64,000 nt of DNA from Microbacterium sp. RURRCA19A (GTDB taxonomy: Bacteria; Actinomycetota; Actinomycetes; Actinomycetales; Microbacteriaceae): positions 62,001-126,000 of the forward strand of contig NZ_FTNQ01000004.1 of assembly GCF_900156455.1 (NCBI RefSeq), given 5' to 3'. Below the pieces are notes generated by a model. It made no database searches. It was not told the origin of the DNA and saw only the letters and a program-made list of their open reading frames with translations. Shown in pieces: positions 1-9,353 of the stretch (position 1 is the first letter of the stretch; every line of letters begins with the position of its first letter). Both the position numbers and the translations under genes were made by a program.

Positions 1-524
1 CCGACCCAGGTGCCCAGCTGTCGCGCCAGTTCGGCGAGGGTGGCGCCGAGTCCGTCGGGGCGGAGGGCCGCGAGCGCGATCGACCGTTGCGCCGAGAGCG
101 CCCAGGTGCGCCGGGCGAAGGCCTCGGCGGCGATGGCCTCCGCGTTGGCGCGGGCGACCGCGATGAACGGGGTGCGGTACGGGACCTCGAACAGGGGCAG
201 GCCCGCGTCGCGGCAGGCGGCGGCGAGTTCGGGAGGGATGCCGTCGCGCACGACCTCCGTGCCGAATCCGAGGCCCGCGACGCCCCTCGCGGTCAGCCTC
301 TGCACATACTCGGCGGCCGACGTGGCGTGGCGGCCCTGGAACTGGGTCCCCGTCGTGAGCAGGACCTGACCGTCGGACAGGAACGGCGTCGGGTCGGCGA
401 GGTCGCTGCTGTGCACCCAGCGCACCGGGCGCTCGAGCACCGCCGGTTCGCCGTTCTCCAGGCGCAGGTGCAGATCCGGGCGACGCAGCAGTGCGCCGAG
501 AGTGGGGATGTCGGTGGCGTCCAT
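1..524 (-). CDS. PucR-family transcriptional regulator, N-terminal part (truncated by window edge)
   Basis: The reverse strand reads MDATDIPTLGALLRRPDLHL from an ATG at 522-524 and stays open to position 1, about 174 residues. The PucR-type N-terminal sensor domain is recognisable: a segment reading RPVRWVHSSDLADPTPFLSD, then LLTTG, then a block ending GLGFGTE. The C-terminal PucR HTH lies outside the window. It diverges from the GABA/polyamine operon by 101 bp, so it is the likely local regulator; that link is inference. PucR members commonly control purine, GABA or polyamine catabolism. Confidence 0.85.
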   Translation of the reverse strand, partial: MDATDIPTLGALLRRPDLHLRLENGEPAVLERPVRWVHSSDLADPTPFLSDGQVLLTTGTQFQGRHATSAAEYVQRLTARGVAGLGFGTEVVRDGIPPELAAACRDAGLPLFEVPYRTPFIAVARANAEAIAAEAFARRTWALSAQRSIALAALRPDGLGATLAELARQLGTWV

Positions 525-542
525 GGGGCTCCCGCGGAATCC

Positions 543-561
543 GCTGTACTGGTCGTACAGC
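543..561. promoter_or_regulatory. Palindromic operator between pucR-like gene and gabT
   Basis: Perfect 7-5-7 inverted repeat, GCTGTAC at 543-549 and GTACAGC at 555-561, in the divergent intergenic region. A further TGTACA lies just downstream near 575. It is a plausible binding site for the PucR-type regulator, but no binding consensus was matched. Confidence 0.5.
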
Positions 562-613
562 CGGGTATCCAGAATGTACATCACGGAGGGTGTCGGGTTT
601 CGGCGCCCTTCCC

Positions 614-619
614 TACGCT
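614..619 (+). promoter_or_regulatory. -10 box of gabT operon, probably leaderless
   Basis: TACGCT fits the actinobacterial TANNNT -10 consensus and ends 6 nt before the gabT ATG. There is no Shine-Dalgarno sequence, so transcription probably starts at or next to the start codon. Confidence 0.5.
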
Positions 620-625
620 CGCGAC

Positions 626-1984
626 ATGACCGCACTGCACACCGTCACCGCGCCCCCCGTCGGCGGACCCTCGCTCCCGCAGGAGCGCCGCCTGGTCACG
701 AGCATCCCCGGCCCCCGCTCGCAGGAGCTCCTCGAGCGCAAGGCCGCCGCGGTCTCAGCCGGCGTCGGCCACACCGCTCCCATCCACGCCGTCGCCGCCG
801 GCGGGGGAGTGATCGTCGACGCCGACGGCAACTCGCTCATCGACCTCGGCTCCGGCATCGCCGTGACCAGCGTCGGCAATTCTCACCCGGCCGTGGTCGC
901 CGCCGTGCAGGAACAGGTCGCCGCCTTCACCCACACGTGCTTCATGGTGTCGCCCTACGAGTCGTACGTCTCGGTGGCTGAAGCGCTGAACCGTCTGACC
1001 CCGGGCGACCACGCCAAGAAGAGCGCGCTGTTCAACTCCGGTGCCGAGGCGGTCGAGAACGCGATCAAGATCGCGCGCAAGCACACCGGCCGCCAGGCGG
1101 TCGTCGCCTTCGACCACGCCTACCACGGGCGCACGAACCTCACGATGGCGCTGACGGCGAAGAACATGCCGTACAAGAGCGGCTTCGGACCGTTCGCCGC
1201 CGAGGTCTACCGCGCCCCGCTGTCGTACCCCTACCGTGACGGCCTCTCCGGTGCCGAGGCGGCCGCGAAGGCGATCTCGCTCATCGAGAAGCAGGTGGGG
1301 GCCGAGAACCTCGCCGCCGTCATCATCGAGCCCATCCAGGGCGAGGGCGGCTTCATCGTCCCCGCCGAGGGCTTCCTCCCGGCGCTCGTGGACTGGTGCC
1401 GCGCGAACGGTGTGGTCTTCATCGCCGACGAGGTGCAGTCCGGCTTCGCCCGCACCGGTGCGATGTTCGCCTCGGAGATCTTCGGGATCGTCCCCGACCT
1501 CGTCACCACCGCGAAGGGCATCGCCGGCGGCCTGCCGCTGGCGGCCGTGACCGGTCGCGCGGAGATGATGGATGCCACCCACACCGGCGGCCTCGGCGGC
1601 ACCTACGGCGGCAACCCGATCGCGTGCGCCGCGGCGCTCGCCGCGATCGACGCGTTCGAGAACGACGGTCTCGTCGAGCGGGCGCAGGCGATCGGCGAAG
1701 TGCTGAAGGGCCGTCTGCACGAGCTGCAGCAGAGCGACCCGCGCATCGGCGACGTCCGCGGACACGGCGCGATGATCGCGGCCGAGTTCGTCGACCCCGC
1801 CACCGGCGCGCCCGACGCCGCCCTCACCGCGGCCGTGGCCAAGGCCGCGATCGCCGAGGGCGTCATCGTGCTCACCTGCGGTACCTACGGCAACGTCATC
1901 CGGTTCCTCCCGCCCCTGTCCATCGGCGACGACCTCCTGAACGAGGGCCTGGACGTGGTCGCGGGAGTCCTCGCGCGCCACTGA
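626..1984 (+). CDS. gabT: 4-aminobutyrate aminotransferase
   Basis: A 452-residue class III PLP aminotransferase, normal length for GabT. It moves the amino group of GABA to 2-oxoglutarate, giving succinate semialdehyde. Visible features are the SGAEAVENAIKIAR substrate/PLP loop, FIADEVQSGFARTG with the pyridine-N-binding Asp268, and the Schiff-base lysine in TTAKGIAGG (Lys297). The open frame extends upstream to 491, but MTALHTV at 626 is preferred because homologues start there and a -10 box sits 6 nt upstream. First gene of a run with puo, usp, permease and gabD. Confidence 0.93.
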   Translation: MTALHTVTAPPVGGPSLPQERRLVTSIPGPRSQELLERKAAAVSAGVGHTAPIHAVAAGGGVIVDADGNSLIDLGSGIAVTSVGNSHPAVVAAVQEQVAAFTHTCFMVSPYESYVSVAEALNRLTPGDHAKKSALFNSGAEAVENAIKIARKHTGRQAVVAFDHAYHGRTNLTMALTAKNMPYKSGFGPFAAEVYRAPLSYPYRDGLSGAEAAAKAISLIEKQVGAENLAAVIIEPIQGEGGFIVPAEGFLPALVDWCRANGVVFIADEVQSGFARTGAMFASEIFGIVPDLVTTAKGIAGGLPLAAVTGRAEMMDATHTGGLGGTYGGNPIACAAALAAIDAFENDGLVERAQAIGEVLKGRLHELQQSDPRIGDVRGHGAMIAAEFVDPATGAPDAALTAAVAKAAIAEGVIVLTCGTYGNVIRFLPPLSIGDDLLNEGLDVVAGVLARH

Positions 1985-2074
1985 GCACCAAGACCCGAGG
2001 GGGTGGCATACGACCCGAACGAGCCACCCCCTCGTCCGCATCATCCGGGTCACGAGGCAGAGAGAGAAGATTTC

Positions 2075-3535
2075 ATGGACGAGATCACGCGTGACGTCGT
2101 CGTCATCGGGGCGGGAGCCGCGGGCCTCACCGCCGCGAACGACCTGCGCAAGGCCGGTCTGTCGGTCGTCGTGCTCGAGGCACGCGACCGCGTCGGCGGG
2201 CGGCTCTGGACCGACGTCGTCGACGGGGCCATGCTCGAGCTCGGCGGCCAGTGGGTCTCGCCCGACCAGCAGGCGCTCATCGACACCGTCGCCGACCTGG
2301 GGCTGTCGACCTACAGCCGCTACCGCGAGGGCGACAGCGTCTACGTCGGTCCCGACGGTGTGGCACGGCGCTTCACCGGAGAGATGTTCCCCGTCGCGGC
2401 CTCGACCGAGAAGGTCATCGATGAGATCACCGCGCGCCTGGATGCCATGGTCGCCGAGATCGACCCCGACAAGCCGTGGGAGCACCCGAACGCCGCCGAG
2501 TGGGACAAGATCTCGTGGGATGCGTGGCTGCGTCAACAGACCGACGACGACGAGGCGGTCCGCAACCTCGCCTTCGCCACGGGATCCGCGATGCTCACCA
2601 AGCCCACGCACACGTTCTCGCTGCTGCAGTCGCTGCTCATGGCGGCATCCGCCGGCTCGTACTCCCACCTCGTCGACGCCGACTTCATCCTCGACAAGCG
2701 CGTCGTCGGCGGCCTGCAGCAGGTGCCCGAGCTCCTCGCCGAGCGGCTCGGTGACGACGTGCTGTTGAACCAGCCGGTGCGTCGGATCGTCTGGGGTCCC
2801 GACGCGGTGGCCGCCGAGCGCCCCGCCGATTCCGTGACCGGACGCCGCGTGGACGACCTGCGTGCGCTGACGGCCCGCGTCGAGGCGGCGAAGTCCTCCT
2901 CCTCGGGCGTCACCGTCGTCACCGACGACCTCACCGTTCGCGCGCGCTTCGCGATCCTGGCGCTCGCCCCCGTGCTCTACCCGCGCATCTCCTTCGACCC
3001 GCCGCTGCCGCGCCGGCAGCACCAGATGCACCAGCACATCTCGATGGGCTTCGTCATCAAGGTGCACGCGGTCTACGACCGTCCGTTCTGGCGCGAGCAG
3101 GGACTCTCGGGCACCGCGTTCAGCCCCTACGAGCTCTCGCACGAGGCCTACGACAACACCAACCACGGCGACGAGCGCGGCACGCTGGTCGGCTTCGTCT
3201 CCGACCAGAACGCCGACGACCTGTTCCGTGTGAGCGCCGAGGAGCGCAAGGAGCGCATCCTCGAGTCGCTGTCCCACTACTACGGTCCCGAGGCGAAGAA
3301 CCCGGTCGTCTACTACGAGAGCGACTGGGGCACCGAGGAGTGGACCCGCGGAGCGTACGCGGCGAGCTTCGACATGGGCGGTCTGAACCGTTACGGCGCC
3401 GACCTGCGTGAGCCCGTGGGCCCGATCCACCTCGCCTGCAGCGACATGGCGGGTGCCGGATACCAGCACGTCGACGGGGCGATCCGCCAGGGTCACCGCG
3501 CCGCGGACGAGATCCTCGAGCGGGCCCGCGGATGA
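2075..3535 (+). CDS. Flavin monoamine oxidase (putrescine oxidase-like)
   Basis: A 486-residue FAD-dependent amine oxidase. The dinucleotide-binding GAGAAG lies at residues 12-17, EARDRVGGR at 35-43, and the C-terminal flavin motif around MAGAGYQHVDGAIRQG. Start chosen at 2075 (MDEITRDVVVIG) because AGAGAGAAG lies just upstream; the open frame begins at 2003. The family deaminates primary amines such as putrescine to the aldehyde and H2O2. Position between gabT and gabD supports putrescine oxidation feeding GABA, but tyramine or another amine cannot be excluded. It overlaps the next gene by 4 bp. Confidence 0.85.
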   Translation: MDEITRDVVVIGAGAAGLTAANDLRKAGLSVVVLEARDRVGGRLWTDVVDGAMLELGGQWVSPDQQALIDTVADLGLSTYSRYREGDSVYVGPDGVARRFTGEMFPVAASTEKVIDEITARLDAMVAEIDPDKPWEHPNAAEWDKISWDAWLRQQTDDDEAVRNLAFATGSAMLTKPTHTFSLLQSLLMAASAGSYSHLVDADFILDKRVVGGLQQVPELLAERLGDDVLLNQPVRRIVWGPDAVAAERPADSVTGRRVDDLRALTARVEAAKSSSSGVTVVTDDLTVRARFAILALAPVLYPRISFDPPLPRRQHQMHQHISMGFVIKVHAVYDRPFWREQGLSGTAFSPYELSHEAYDNTNHGDERGTLVGFVSDQNADDLFRVSAEERKERILESLSHYYGPEAKNPVVYYESDWGTEEWTRGAYAASFDMGGLNRYGADLREPVGPIHLACSDMAGAGYQHVDGAIRQGHRAADEILERARG

Positions 3536-4431
3536 CCGCCCCGGTGGTCGTGGGATACACCGCGACCGACACCGGTGCCGACGCCCTCGCGCTCGGCATC
3601 CGGTTGGCCCGGGCGATCGGGGCACCGCTCGAGGTGGCCCTGGTCCTCCCCGACGACGCGCGCAGCGTGATCACGCCCCCGGATGCCGCCTACGCGCGGC
3701 TCGTGGCCGAGCAGGCGGAGCGATGGCTCGCCGAGGCGGCCGCCACGATCCGGGATGCCGTGCCCCACCGCGAGCACCTCCGGCACGCCGACTCGTTCGC
3801 GGAGGGCCTGCTGGGCTTCGCCGACGAGATCGGTGCCGGGTACATCGTCGTGGGGGCCGCGAACGGCGGCCTCCGCGGACGCCACCGCCTCGGCACGGTC
3901 GCCTCCGAGCTGCTGCACTCCTCGGACGTGCCCGTCGTCCTCGCCCCCGAGGGCTCACGCCGCGTCGACCCGGCGGTCGGAATCAGCCGGGTCACGGCCG
4001 CGATCGGCAGCCGGCCCGGGGCCGACGTGCTGCGCGAGGAGAGCATCGCGCTCTCGGCCGCGGCATCCGTCCCTCTACGTCTGCTGTCTCTCGTGACCGT
4101 CGACCTGCCGCCCGGGCTCGAGACCGGAGCGATCCGCATCGCCGGTGCGCGGCACGCGGAGGAGGTCCTGTCCCAGGCCCGTGTCGAACTGCCCTCCGAC
4201 GTCGCGGCCGAGGTCGTCGTCGCCGACGGCGACAGCATCGAGGAGGCCGTGCGCGACCTCCCGTGGGACCCCGCCGAGCTCGTCATGGTCGGCAGCAGCC
4301 GCCTCGCGCAGCCGCGCCGCCTGTTCCTGGGGTCGACCGCGGCGAAGATGCTGCACGAACTCCCCGTCCCCCTCGTCGTCGTGCCACGCAGTCGTGCCGA
4401 CGTCTCCACCCCGGAAGGATCGCGGCCATGA
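3532..4431 (+). CDS. Tandem universal stress protein (UspA family)
   Basis: 299 residues with two Usp folds. The first begins MTAPVVVGYTATDTGADAL and carries YIVVGAANGGLRGRHRLGTV. The second ends with LVMVGSSRLAQPRRLFLGST. Both contain the G-x(9)-G-S/T-type nucleotide loop typical of ATP-binding Usp proteins. ATGA overlaps join it to the amine oxidase upstream and the permease downstream, so it is translationally coupled inside a catabolic operon. Usp-like domains are known as cytoplasmic regulators of APC transporters, so control of the adjacent permease is a reasonable inference. Confidence 0.85.
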   Translation: MTAPVVVGYTATDTGADALALGIRLARAIGAPLEVALVLPDDARSVITPPDAAYARLVAEQAERWLAEAAATIRDAVPHREHLRHADSFAEGLLGFADEIGAGYIVVGAANGGLRGRHRLGTVASELLHSSDVPVVLAPEGSRRVDPAVGISRVTAAIGSRPGADVLREESIALSAAASVPLRLLSLVTVDLPPGLETGAIRIAGARHAEEVLSQARVELPSDVAAEVVVADGDSIEEAVRDLPWDPAELVMVGSSRLAQPRRLFLGSTAAKMLHELPVPLVVVPRSRADVSTPEGSRP

Positions 4432-5978
4432 CCGCCCCCGCACCCACCACCGGCAGCGACGCCGGCGGCCTGTCGAAGAAGGGGTTGAGCGCCGGCACGA
4501 TCGGACTGCTCGGCGCCGTCGTCATCGGCATCTCCTGCATCGCCCCCGCGTACACCTTCACCGCCGCGATCGGCCCCACCGTCGGGGCCGTCGGCGTGCA
4601 GGTCCCGGCGATCATCCTCGTCGGGTTCATCCCGATGCTCCTGGTCGCCTTCGGCTACCGCGAGCTCAACAACCGCATGCCCGACTCGGGGACCTCGTTC
4701 ACGTGGGCGGCCCGCGCCTTCGGCCCGTGGATCGGCTGGATGGCCGGCTGGGGGCTCATCGCCGCCACCGTCATCGTGCTGTCCAACCTCGCCGGCATCG
4801 CCGTCGACTTCCTCTTCCTGCTCATCTCGCAGCTCACCGGGCAGCCCGGCATCGCCGATCTGGCATCCAATCTCCCGATCAACATCGTGGTGTGCCTGCT
4901 GTTCGTGCTGGGCGCGACCGTGGTGTCGTACCGCGACATGCAGACGACGCAGAAGCTGCAGTACGTGCTCGTGGGCTTCCAGGTGATCGTGCTCGTCGCG
5001 TTCGCCGTCGTCGCCGTCGCGCACGTCCTACGGGGGGATGCCTACGACGCGACGCCCTTCGACTGGTCGTGGTTCAACCCGTTCGCGGTGTCGTCGTTCA
5101 GCGCCTTCGCCGCGGGGGTCTCGCTGTCGATCTTCATCTTCTGGGGATGGGACGTCACCCTCACCATGAACGAGGAGACGAAAGACCCCGAGAAGACCCC
5201 CGGGCGTGCGGCGACCATCACGGTCGTGACCATCGTGTCGCTGTATCTGCTGCTGGCGGTGTCGATGATCATGTTCGCCGGAATCGGCGACGGCGAGTTC
5301 GGTCTCGGCAACCCCGAGATCCAGGACAACGCCTTCTTCGCGCTCGCCGGACCCATCCTGGGGCCCTTCGCGGCGTTCGTCTCGCTCGCGGTGCTCACCA
5401 GCTCGGCATCCTCCCTGCAGTCCACGTTCGTGGGGCCGGCGCGCACGCTGCTGGCGATGGGCCACTACGGGGCGCTGCCGCCGAAGTTCGCCGCGGTGAG
5501 CCCGCGGTTCTTCACCCCGGGCTACGCCACGATCGTGTCGGCGATCGTGGCCGCCGGGTTCTACGCCGTGATGCGCGTGGTGAGCGTCAACGTGCTCTCG
5601 GACACGATCCTCACCCTCGGCATCATGATCTGCTTCTACTACGGTCTGACGGCCTTCGCGTGCGTCTGGTACTTCCGGAAGCAGTGGTTCGACTCGGTGC
5701 GCAACGTCTTCTTCACGCTGCTCTTCCCTCTCGTGGGCGGGGTGATCCTCGCGGTGATCTTCGTCACGACGCTGATCGACAGCATGAACCCCGAGTACGG
5801 CAGCGGATCCGAGATCGGCGGTGTCGGACTGGTGTTCGTCCTCGGCGTCACCATCATCGTGCTCGGCGCGGTCATCATGGTGGTGCAGTACTTCCGCCGG
5901 CCGGCGTTCTTCCGTGGCGAGACGCTCTCGATCGACGCCCCGGCCAGTGCGCGCCGGGGCCGCCGCCTCGCCCGATGA
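4428..5978 (+). CDS. APC-superfamily amino acid/polyamine permease
   Basis: 516 residues with about 12 hydrophobic helices. The N-terminal signature is SAGTIGLLGAVVIGISCIAP, followed by FGYRELNNRMPDSGTSFTWA and a central FWGWDVTLTMNEETKDPEKTPG, which matches amino-acid permeases of the APC family. The ATG overlaps the Usp stop codon (ATGA). It probably imports GABA, putrescine or a related amine for the enzymes encoded around it; the substrate is not readable from the sequence. Confidence 0.87.
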   Translation: MTAPAPTTGSDAGGLSKKGLSAGTIGLLGAVVIGISCIAPAYTFTAAIGPTVGAVGVQVPAIILVGFIPMLLVAFGYRELNNRMPDSGTSFTWAARAFGPWIGWMAGWGLIAATVIVLSNLAGIAVDFLFLLISQLTGQPGIADLASNLPINIVVCLLFVLGATVVSYRDMQTTQKLQYVLVGFQVIVLVAFAVVAVAHVLRGDAYDATPFDWSWFNPFAVSSFSAFAAGVSLSIFIFWGWDVTLTMNEETKDPEKTPGRAATITVVTIVSLYLLLAVSMIMFAGIGDGEFGLGNPEIQDNAFFALAGPILGPFAAFVSLAVLTSSASSLQSTFVGPARTLLAMGHYGALPPKFAAVSPRFFTPGYATIVSAIVAAGFYAVMRVVSVNVLSDTILTLGIMICFYYGLTAFACVWYFRKQWFDSVRNVFFTLLFPLVGGVILAVIFVTTLIDSMNPEYGSGSEIGGVGLVFVLGVTIIVLGAVIMVVQYFRRPAFFRGETLSIDAPASARRGRRLAR

Positions 5979-6025
5979 CCTCGACCACGAGCCCTTCGAC
6001 CACGACACCGAACACGGGAGCCCAC

Positions 6026-7387
6026 ATGAGTGACTACGCCGTCGTCAACCCCGCCACGGGGGAGACCCTCGCCGAATACGACACCCTGTCCGACGCGGGC
6101 GTCGAGGCCGCCCTGACCGCCGCGCACGACGGTTACCGCGTGTGGTCGCGGACCGCTCCGGCCCAGCGTGCCGAGGCCCTGCGCCGCGTCGCCGAACTAC
6201 ACCGTGAGCGTCGCGACGACCTCGCCGCGATCATCGTGCGCGAGATGGGCAAGCCGCTGGAGGCCGCGCTCGGCGAGGTCGACTTCGCCGCGGACATCAC
6301 CGAGTACTACGCCGACAACATCGACAAGATCACCGGCGACAGCCCCATCGACATCCTCGGTGAGGGCACCGCGGTCATCCGCCGATCGGCGCTCGGTCCG
6401 CTGCTGGGCATCATGCCGTGGAACTTCCCCTACTACCAGGTCGCCCGCTTCGCCGCCCCGAACCTCGCGGTGGGCAACAGCATCCTGCTCAAGCACGCGC
6501 CGCAGTGCCCCGAGTCCGCCGAGGCGCTGCAGCTGATCTACCGCGACGCCGGGCTCCCCGAGGGCGCGTACGTGAACATCCGCGTGACCAACGACCAGGC
6601 CGCCACGATCATCGCGGACCGCCGCGTGCAGGGCGTCTCGGTCACCGGCTCCGAGCGTGCCGGTGCCGCGGTCGCCGAGATCGCCGGTCGCAACCTCAAG
6701 AAGGTCGCGCTCGAACTCGGCGGTTCCGACCCGTTCATCCTGCTCTCGACCGACGACCTGGATGCCGCCGTGCAGGCCGCCGCCGACGCGCGTCTGGACA
6801 ACAACGGTCAGTCCTGCAACGGTGCCAAGCGGTTCATCGTCGTCGACGACCTCTACGACGCGTTCCTGTCGAAGTTCCGTGCCGCCCTCGGTGAGGCGAA
6901 GGTCGGCGACCCGTTCGCCGACGACACCGTTCTCGGGCCCCTCTCGTCGCTCGCCGCGGCGGAACGTCTCGACGAGCAGGTGCAGCGCGCCGTCGCCCAG
7001 GGCGCGACCCTGGAGGTCGGTGGCACGCGCGACGGCGCGTTCTACCCCGGCACGGTGCTCACGGGCGTCACGAGCGACATGGACGCCTACGGCGAGGAGT
7101 TCTTCGGCCCCGTGGCCACGGTCTACCGCGTCTCGGGCGAGGACGAGGCCGTCGCGATCGCGAACGACACCGGATTCGGTCTCGGCTCGTACGTCTTCAC
7201 CACGGATGCCGCTCAGGCCGAGCGCGTCGCCGAGCGGATCGAGGCCGGGATGGTCTACGTGAACATGGTGCTCGCCGACTCGCCCGAACTGCCGTTCGGC
7301 GGCGTGAAGCGCAGCGGCACCGCGCGCGAGATGGGGCTCCTCGCGGCGGACGAGTTCGTGAACAAGAAGCTGATCCGCACGGCCTGA
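6026..7387 (+). CDS. gabD: NAD(P)-dependent succinate-semialdehyde dehydrogenase
   Basis: A 453-residue aldehyde dehydrogenase of the GabD1/Sad (YneI) type. Visible are PWNFPYYQ, the general-base Glu230 in KVALELGG, the catalytic Cys264 in NNGQSCNG and PFGGVKRSGTAREMG near the C-terminus. It oxidises succinate semialdehyde to succinate. No separate aminobutyraldehyde dehydrogenase is present, so this enzyme might also act on 4-aminobutanal; that is inference. Start at MSDYAVVNPATGE, 47 nt after the permease stop. Confidence 0.9.
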   Translation: MSDYAVVNPATGETLAEYDTLSDAGVEAALTAAHDGYRVWSRTAPAQRAEALRRVAELHRERRDDLAAIIVREMGKPLEAALGEVDFAADITEYYADNIDKITGDSPIDILGEGTAVIRRSALGPLLGIMPWNFPYYQVARFAAPNLAVGNSILLKHAPQCPESAEALQLIYRDAGLPEGAYVNIRVTNDQAATIIADRRVQGVSVTGSERAGAAVAEIAGRNLKKVALELGGSDPFILLSTDDLDAAVQAAADARLDNNGQSCNGAKRFIVVDDLYDAFLSKFRAALGEAKVGDPFADDTVLGPLSSLAAAERLDEQVQRAVAQGATLEVGGTRDGAFYPGTVLTGVTSDMDAYGEEFFGPVATVYRVSGEDEAVAIANDTGFGLGSYVFTTDAAQAERVAERIEAGMVYVNMVLADSPELPFGGVKRSGTAREMGLLAADEFVNKKLIRTA

Positions 7388-7396
7388 GTCGTGTCC

Positions 7397-7428
7397 GTCC
7401 CCCGGCGCGGTTCGCCACGCCGGGGGAC
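7397..7428 (+). terminator. Terminator after gabD
   Basis: An 11-bp perfect stem (7397-7407 with 7418-7428) with a 10-nt loop, 10 nt after the gabD stop. No U tract follows, as is common in actinobacteria. Confidence 0.75.
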
Positions 7429-7434
7429 ATGGCA

Positions 7435-7440
7435 TAGACT
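7435..7440 (+). promoter_or_regulatory. Candidate -10 of the tRNA-Trp/secE/nusG unit
   Basis: TAGACT matches TANNNT just after the gabD terminator and about 120 bp before the tRNA. A -35 is not convincing (TTCGCC at 7411 lies within the terminator loop). Confidence 0.4.
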
Positions 7441-7559
7441 GGGACGTGCAGTAGAAATCTGCATTCTTTCGCCGTGCCCCGCGCACAGGCGGCATCCCTC
7501 CCCGAGAGATTCCTGGCGAAAGCGTGTCGGTTTCGCATCCTGGGCCCCCCGCGGGTCTT

Positions 7560-7632
<73 letters not shown>

Positions 7633-7675
7633 CGCACAGCGCACGCTGGCAACGAGAAGCGACCTAGGTGGTTCG

Positions 7676-7951
7676 ATGACGCAGGACGAGGCGAAGGGCG
7701 AGATCGTCGCAGAACGCGGCGCGCCCCGTGAGAAGAAGCTCAACTTCTTCGCACGGATCGCTCTTTTCATCCGTCAGGTCATCGCGGAACTGCGCAAGGT
7801 CGTCACCCCGACGCGGCAGGAACTCGTCAAGTTCACCGCCGTGGTCCTCGGATTCGTCGTCGTGATGATGGCTCTCGTGTACGGCCTCGACGTGCTGTTC
7901 GTGTGGCTGACCAGCGCCGTGTTCGGCGTCCCCGGCGGCGCCGGCGCCTGA
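7676..7951 (+). CDS. secE: Preprotein translocase subunit SecE
   Basis: A 91-residue protein with a charged N-terminus, the amphipathic [24 protein letters not shown] segment (typical SecE signature, conserved RKV.TPTR) and one transmembrane helix. It stabilises SecY in the SecYEG channel. Flanked by tRNA-Trp and nusG as in most actinobacteria. Confidence 0.96.
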   Translation: MTQDEAKGEIVAERGAPREKKLNFFARIALFIRQVIAELRKVVTPTRQELVKFTAVVLGFVVVMMALVYGLDVLFVWLTSAVFGVPGGAGA

Positions 7952-8012
7952 CCGGCGCTTCGGCGGACGCGCGGCCCCACGAGCGGCCGCCCCAGAACGG
8001 AAGAGATCACCA

Positions 8013-9143
8013 GTGTCTGAAAGATATGTCGACGACGCCGATTGGGCGCCCACGGCCGAGCAGTCCAGCGAGGACGACGAGGCGCAGGAGGGCGACATCC
8101 TGGCATCCCAGGAGCACGCTTCGGATGCGGCTGAGCACACCGCCATCCACATCGTCGATGACGAGAACGACGACGTCGACGACGAGCTCGACGACATCGA
8201 CATCACCGACCCGGAGGCCGACGCCATCGTGAACGACGCTCTCGAGATCGACGAGGCCAGCGAGGCCGAGGCCGCCGCCGAGGTGCTCAACGACTCCCTC
8301 GAAGAGGAAGCCGCCGACGAGGCCGCGGAGGCCGCCGACGAGGTCACCCCCTACGACGGTCCCGACATCAACGGCGAGCCCGACGCGCCCGTCCTCGACG
8401 AGGAGTTCGTCGAGGAGGTCTCCGCCGCCGCCGGCGTGGTCGACGAGGCCGAGGCATCCCTGTCTCCCGCCGACGCCGCCGAGGCTCCGGTCGACGAGGA
8501 CTCCGCCGACGACGAAGACCTCGACCCCTACGAGGCGTTCCGGGTCGAGTTGCGCTCGCTGCCGGGCAAGTGGTACGTCATCCACTCGTACGCGGGCTTC
8601 GAGCGCAAGGTGAAGGCCAACATCGAGCAGCGCAAGTCGACGCTCGAGGTCGAGGACGACATCTACCAGGTCGAGGTCCCGATGGAGGACGTCGTCGAGA
8701 TCAAGAACGGCCAGCGCAAGATGGTCACGCGTGTCCGCATCCCCGGATACGTCCTCGTGCGCATGGATCTGAACGAAGACACCTGGTCGGTCGTGCGTCA
8801 CACCCCCGGTGTCACGGGCTTCGTGGGCAACGCCCACAACCCGACGCCGCTGCGTTTCGACGAGGCGTTCAACATGCTCAAGAGCCTCGTCGAGGTGAAG
8901 GAGACCGCACCGGCCAAGGGCGGTGCCGCCAAGGGTGCTCCCGTCGCCCAGCGCGTCATCCCCGCCGAGGTCGACTTCGAGGCCGGCGAGACCATCACGA
9001 TCAAGGAGGGCTCGTTCGCGGGTCTTCCGGGCACGATCAGCGAGATCAAGCCCGAGAGCGGCAAGCTCACGGTGCTCGTGTCGCTCTTCGAGCGCGAGAC
9101 CCCGGTCGAGCTGTCGTTCGACCAGGTCACCAAGATGCTCTGA
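8013..9143 (+). CDS. nusG: Transcription termination/antitermination protein NusG with long acidic N-terminal extension
   Basis: 376 residues from a GTG with GGAAGAG upstream. The NGN domain starts near Lys186 ([16 protein letters not shown]) and the C-terminal KOW domain contains [17 protein letters not shown]. NusG binds RNA polymerase and couples it to Rho or the ribosome. Residues 1-175 are dominated by Asp, Glu and Ala, with almost no basic residues, roughly doubling the E. coli length. Such extensions occur in actinobacterial NusG; their role is unclear. Confidence 0.95.
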   Translation: MSERYVDDADWAPTAEQSSEDDEAQEGDILASQEHASDAAEHTAIHIVDDENDDVDDELDDIDITDPEADAIVNDALEIDEASEAEAAAEVLNDSLEEEAADEAAEAADEVTPYDGPDINGEPDAPVLDEEFVEEVSAAAGVVDEAEASLSPADAAEAPVDEDSADDEDLDPYEAFRVELRSLPGKWYVIHSYAGFERKVKANIEQRKSTLEVEDDIYQVEVPMEDVVEIKNGQRKMVTRVRIPGYVLVRMDLNEDTWSVVRHTPGVTGFVGNAHNPTPLRFDEAFNMLKSLVEVKETAPAKGGAAKGAPVAQRVIPAEVDFEAGETITIKEGSFAGLPGTISEIKPESGKLTVLVSLFERETPVELSFDQVTKML

Positions 9144-9156
9144 CGCCCCGCGCGTT

Positions 9157-9198
9157 CGCGAACGCCCCGCCCGGCCTGTGCCGTGCGGGGCGTTCGCG
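9157..9198 (+). terminator. Terminator after nusG
   Basis: A 14-bp perfect stem (9157-9170 with 9185-9198) around a 14-nt loop, 13 nt past the nusG stop, with no U tract. It separates nusG from the antisense nuclease-like gene. Confidence 0.8.
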
Positions 9199-9276
9199 GT
9201 TTCGCGGCACGGTGGCGCCCGGCGGGGCGGCGCCCGGCACGGCCGTGTCGTCGCTGCGGCATCGAGTCGCCGCCCA

Positions 9277-9350
9277 CCGCCGATAAACGCTCTTCGCGGC
9301 GAGACACGGCTTGCCGTGCCGTTTCTCGTCGCGGATGCCGTTTATCGCGG
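9277..9350. repeat. Hairpin repeat family 1, copy a (R1a)
   Basis: A 74-bp imperfect inverted repeat. Its ends read CCGCCGATAAACG and CGTTTATCGCGG, with arms of about 33 nt containing GAGACACGG on the left and CGTTTCTC on the right. It ends 3 nt from the stop codon of the AbiEi/DUF559 gene (minus strand). The same structure recurs at 10388-10461 and 33861-33929. Confidence 0.85.
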
Positions 9351-9353
9351 AGG

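Noticed and set aside
755..3625. 956-codon antisense ORF opposite gabT and the amine oxidase
   Set aside because: Arg/Gly/Val/Asp-rich composition without domains; a by-product of GC-rich third positions in the real genes.
9277..9350. R1a as merely a terminator of the DUF559 gene
   Set aside because: Long interrupted arms, co-varying copies upstream of the gene and at a solitary site, and no U tract; termination may be a side effect but does not explain the family.
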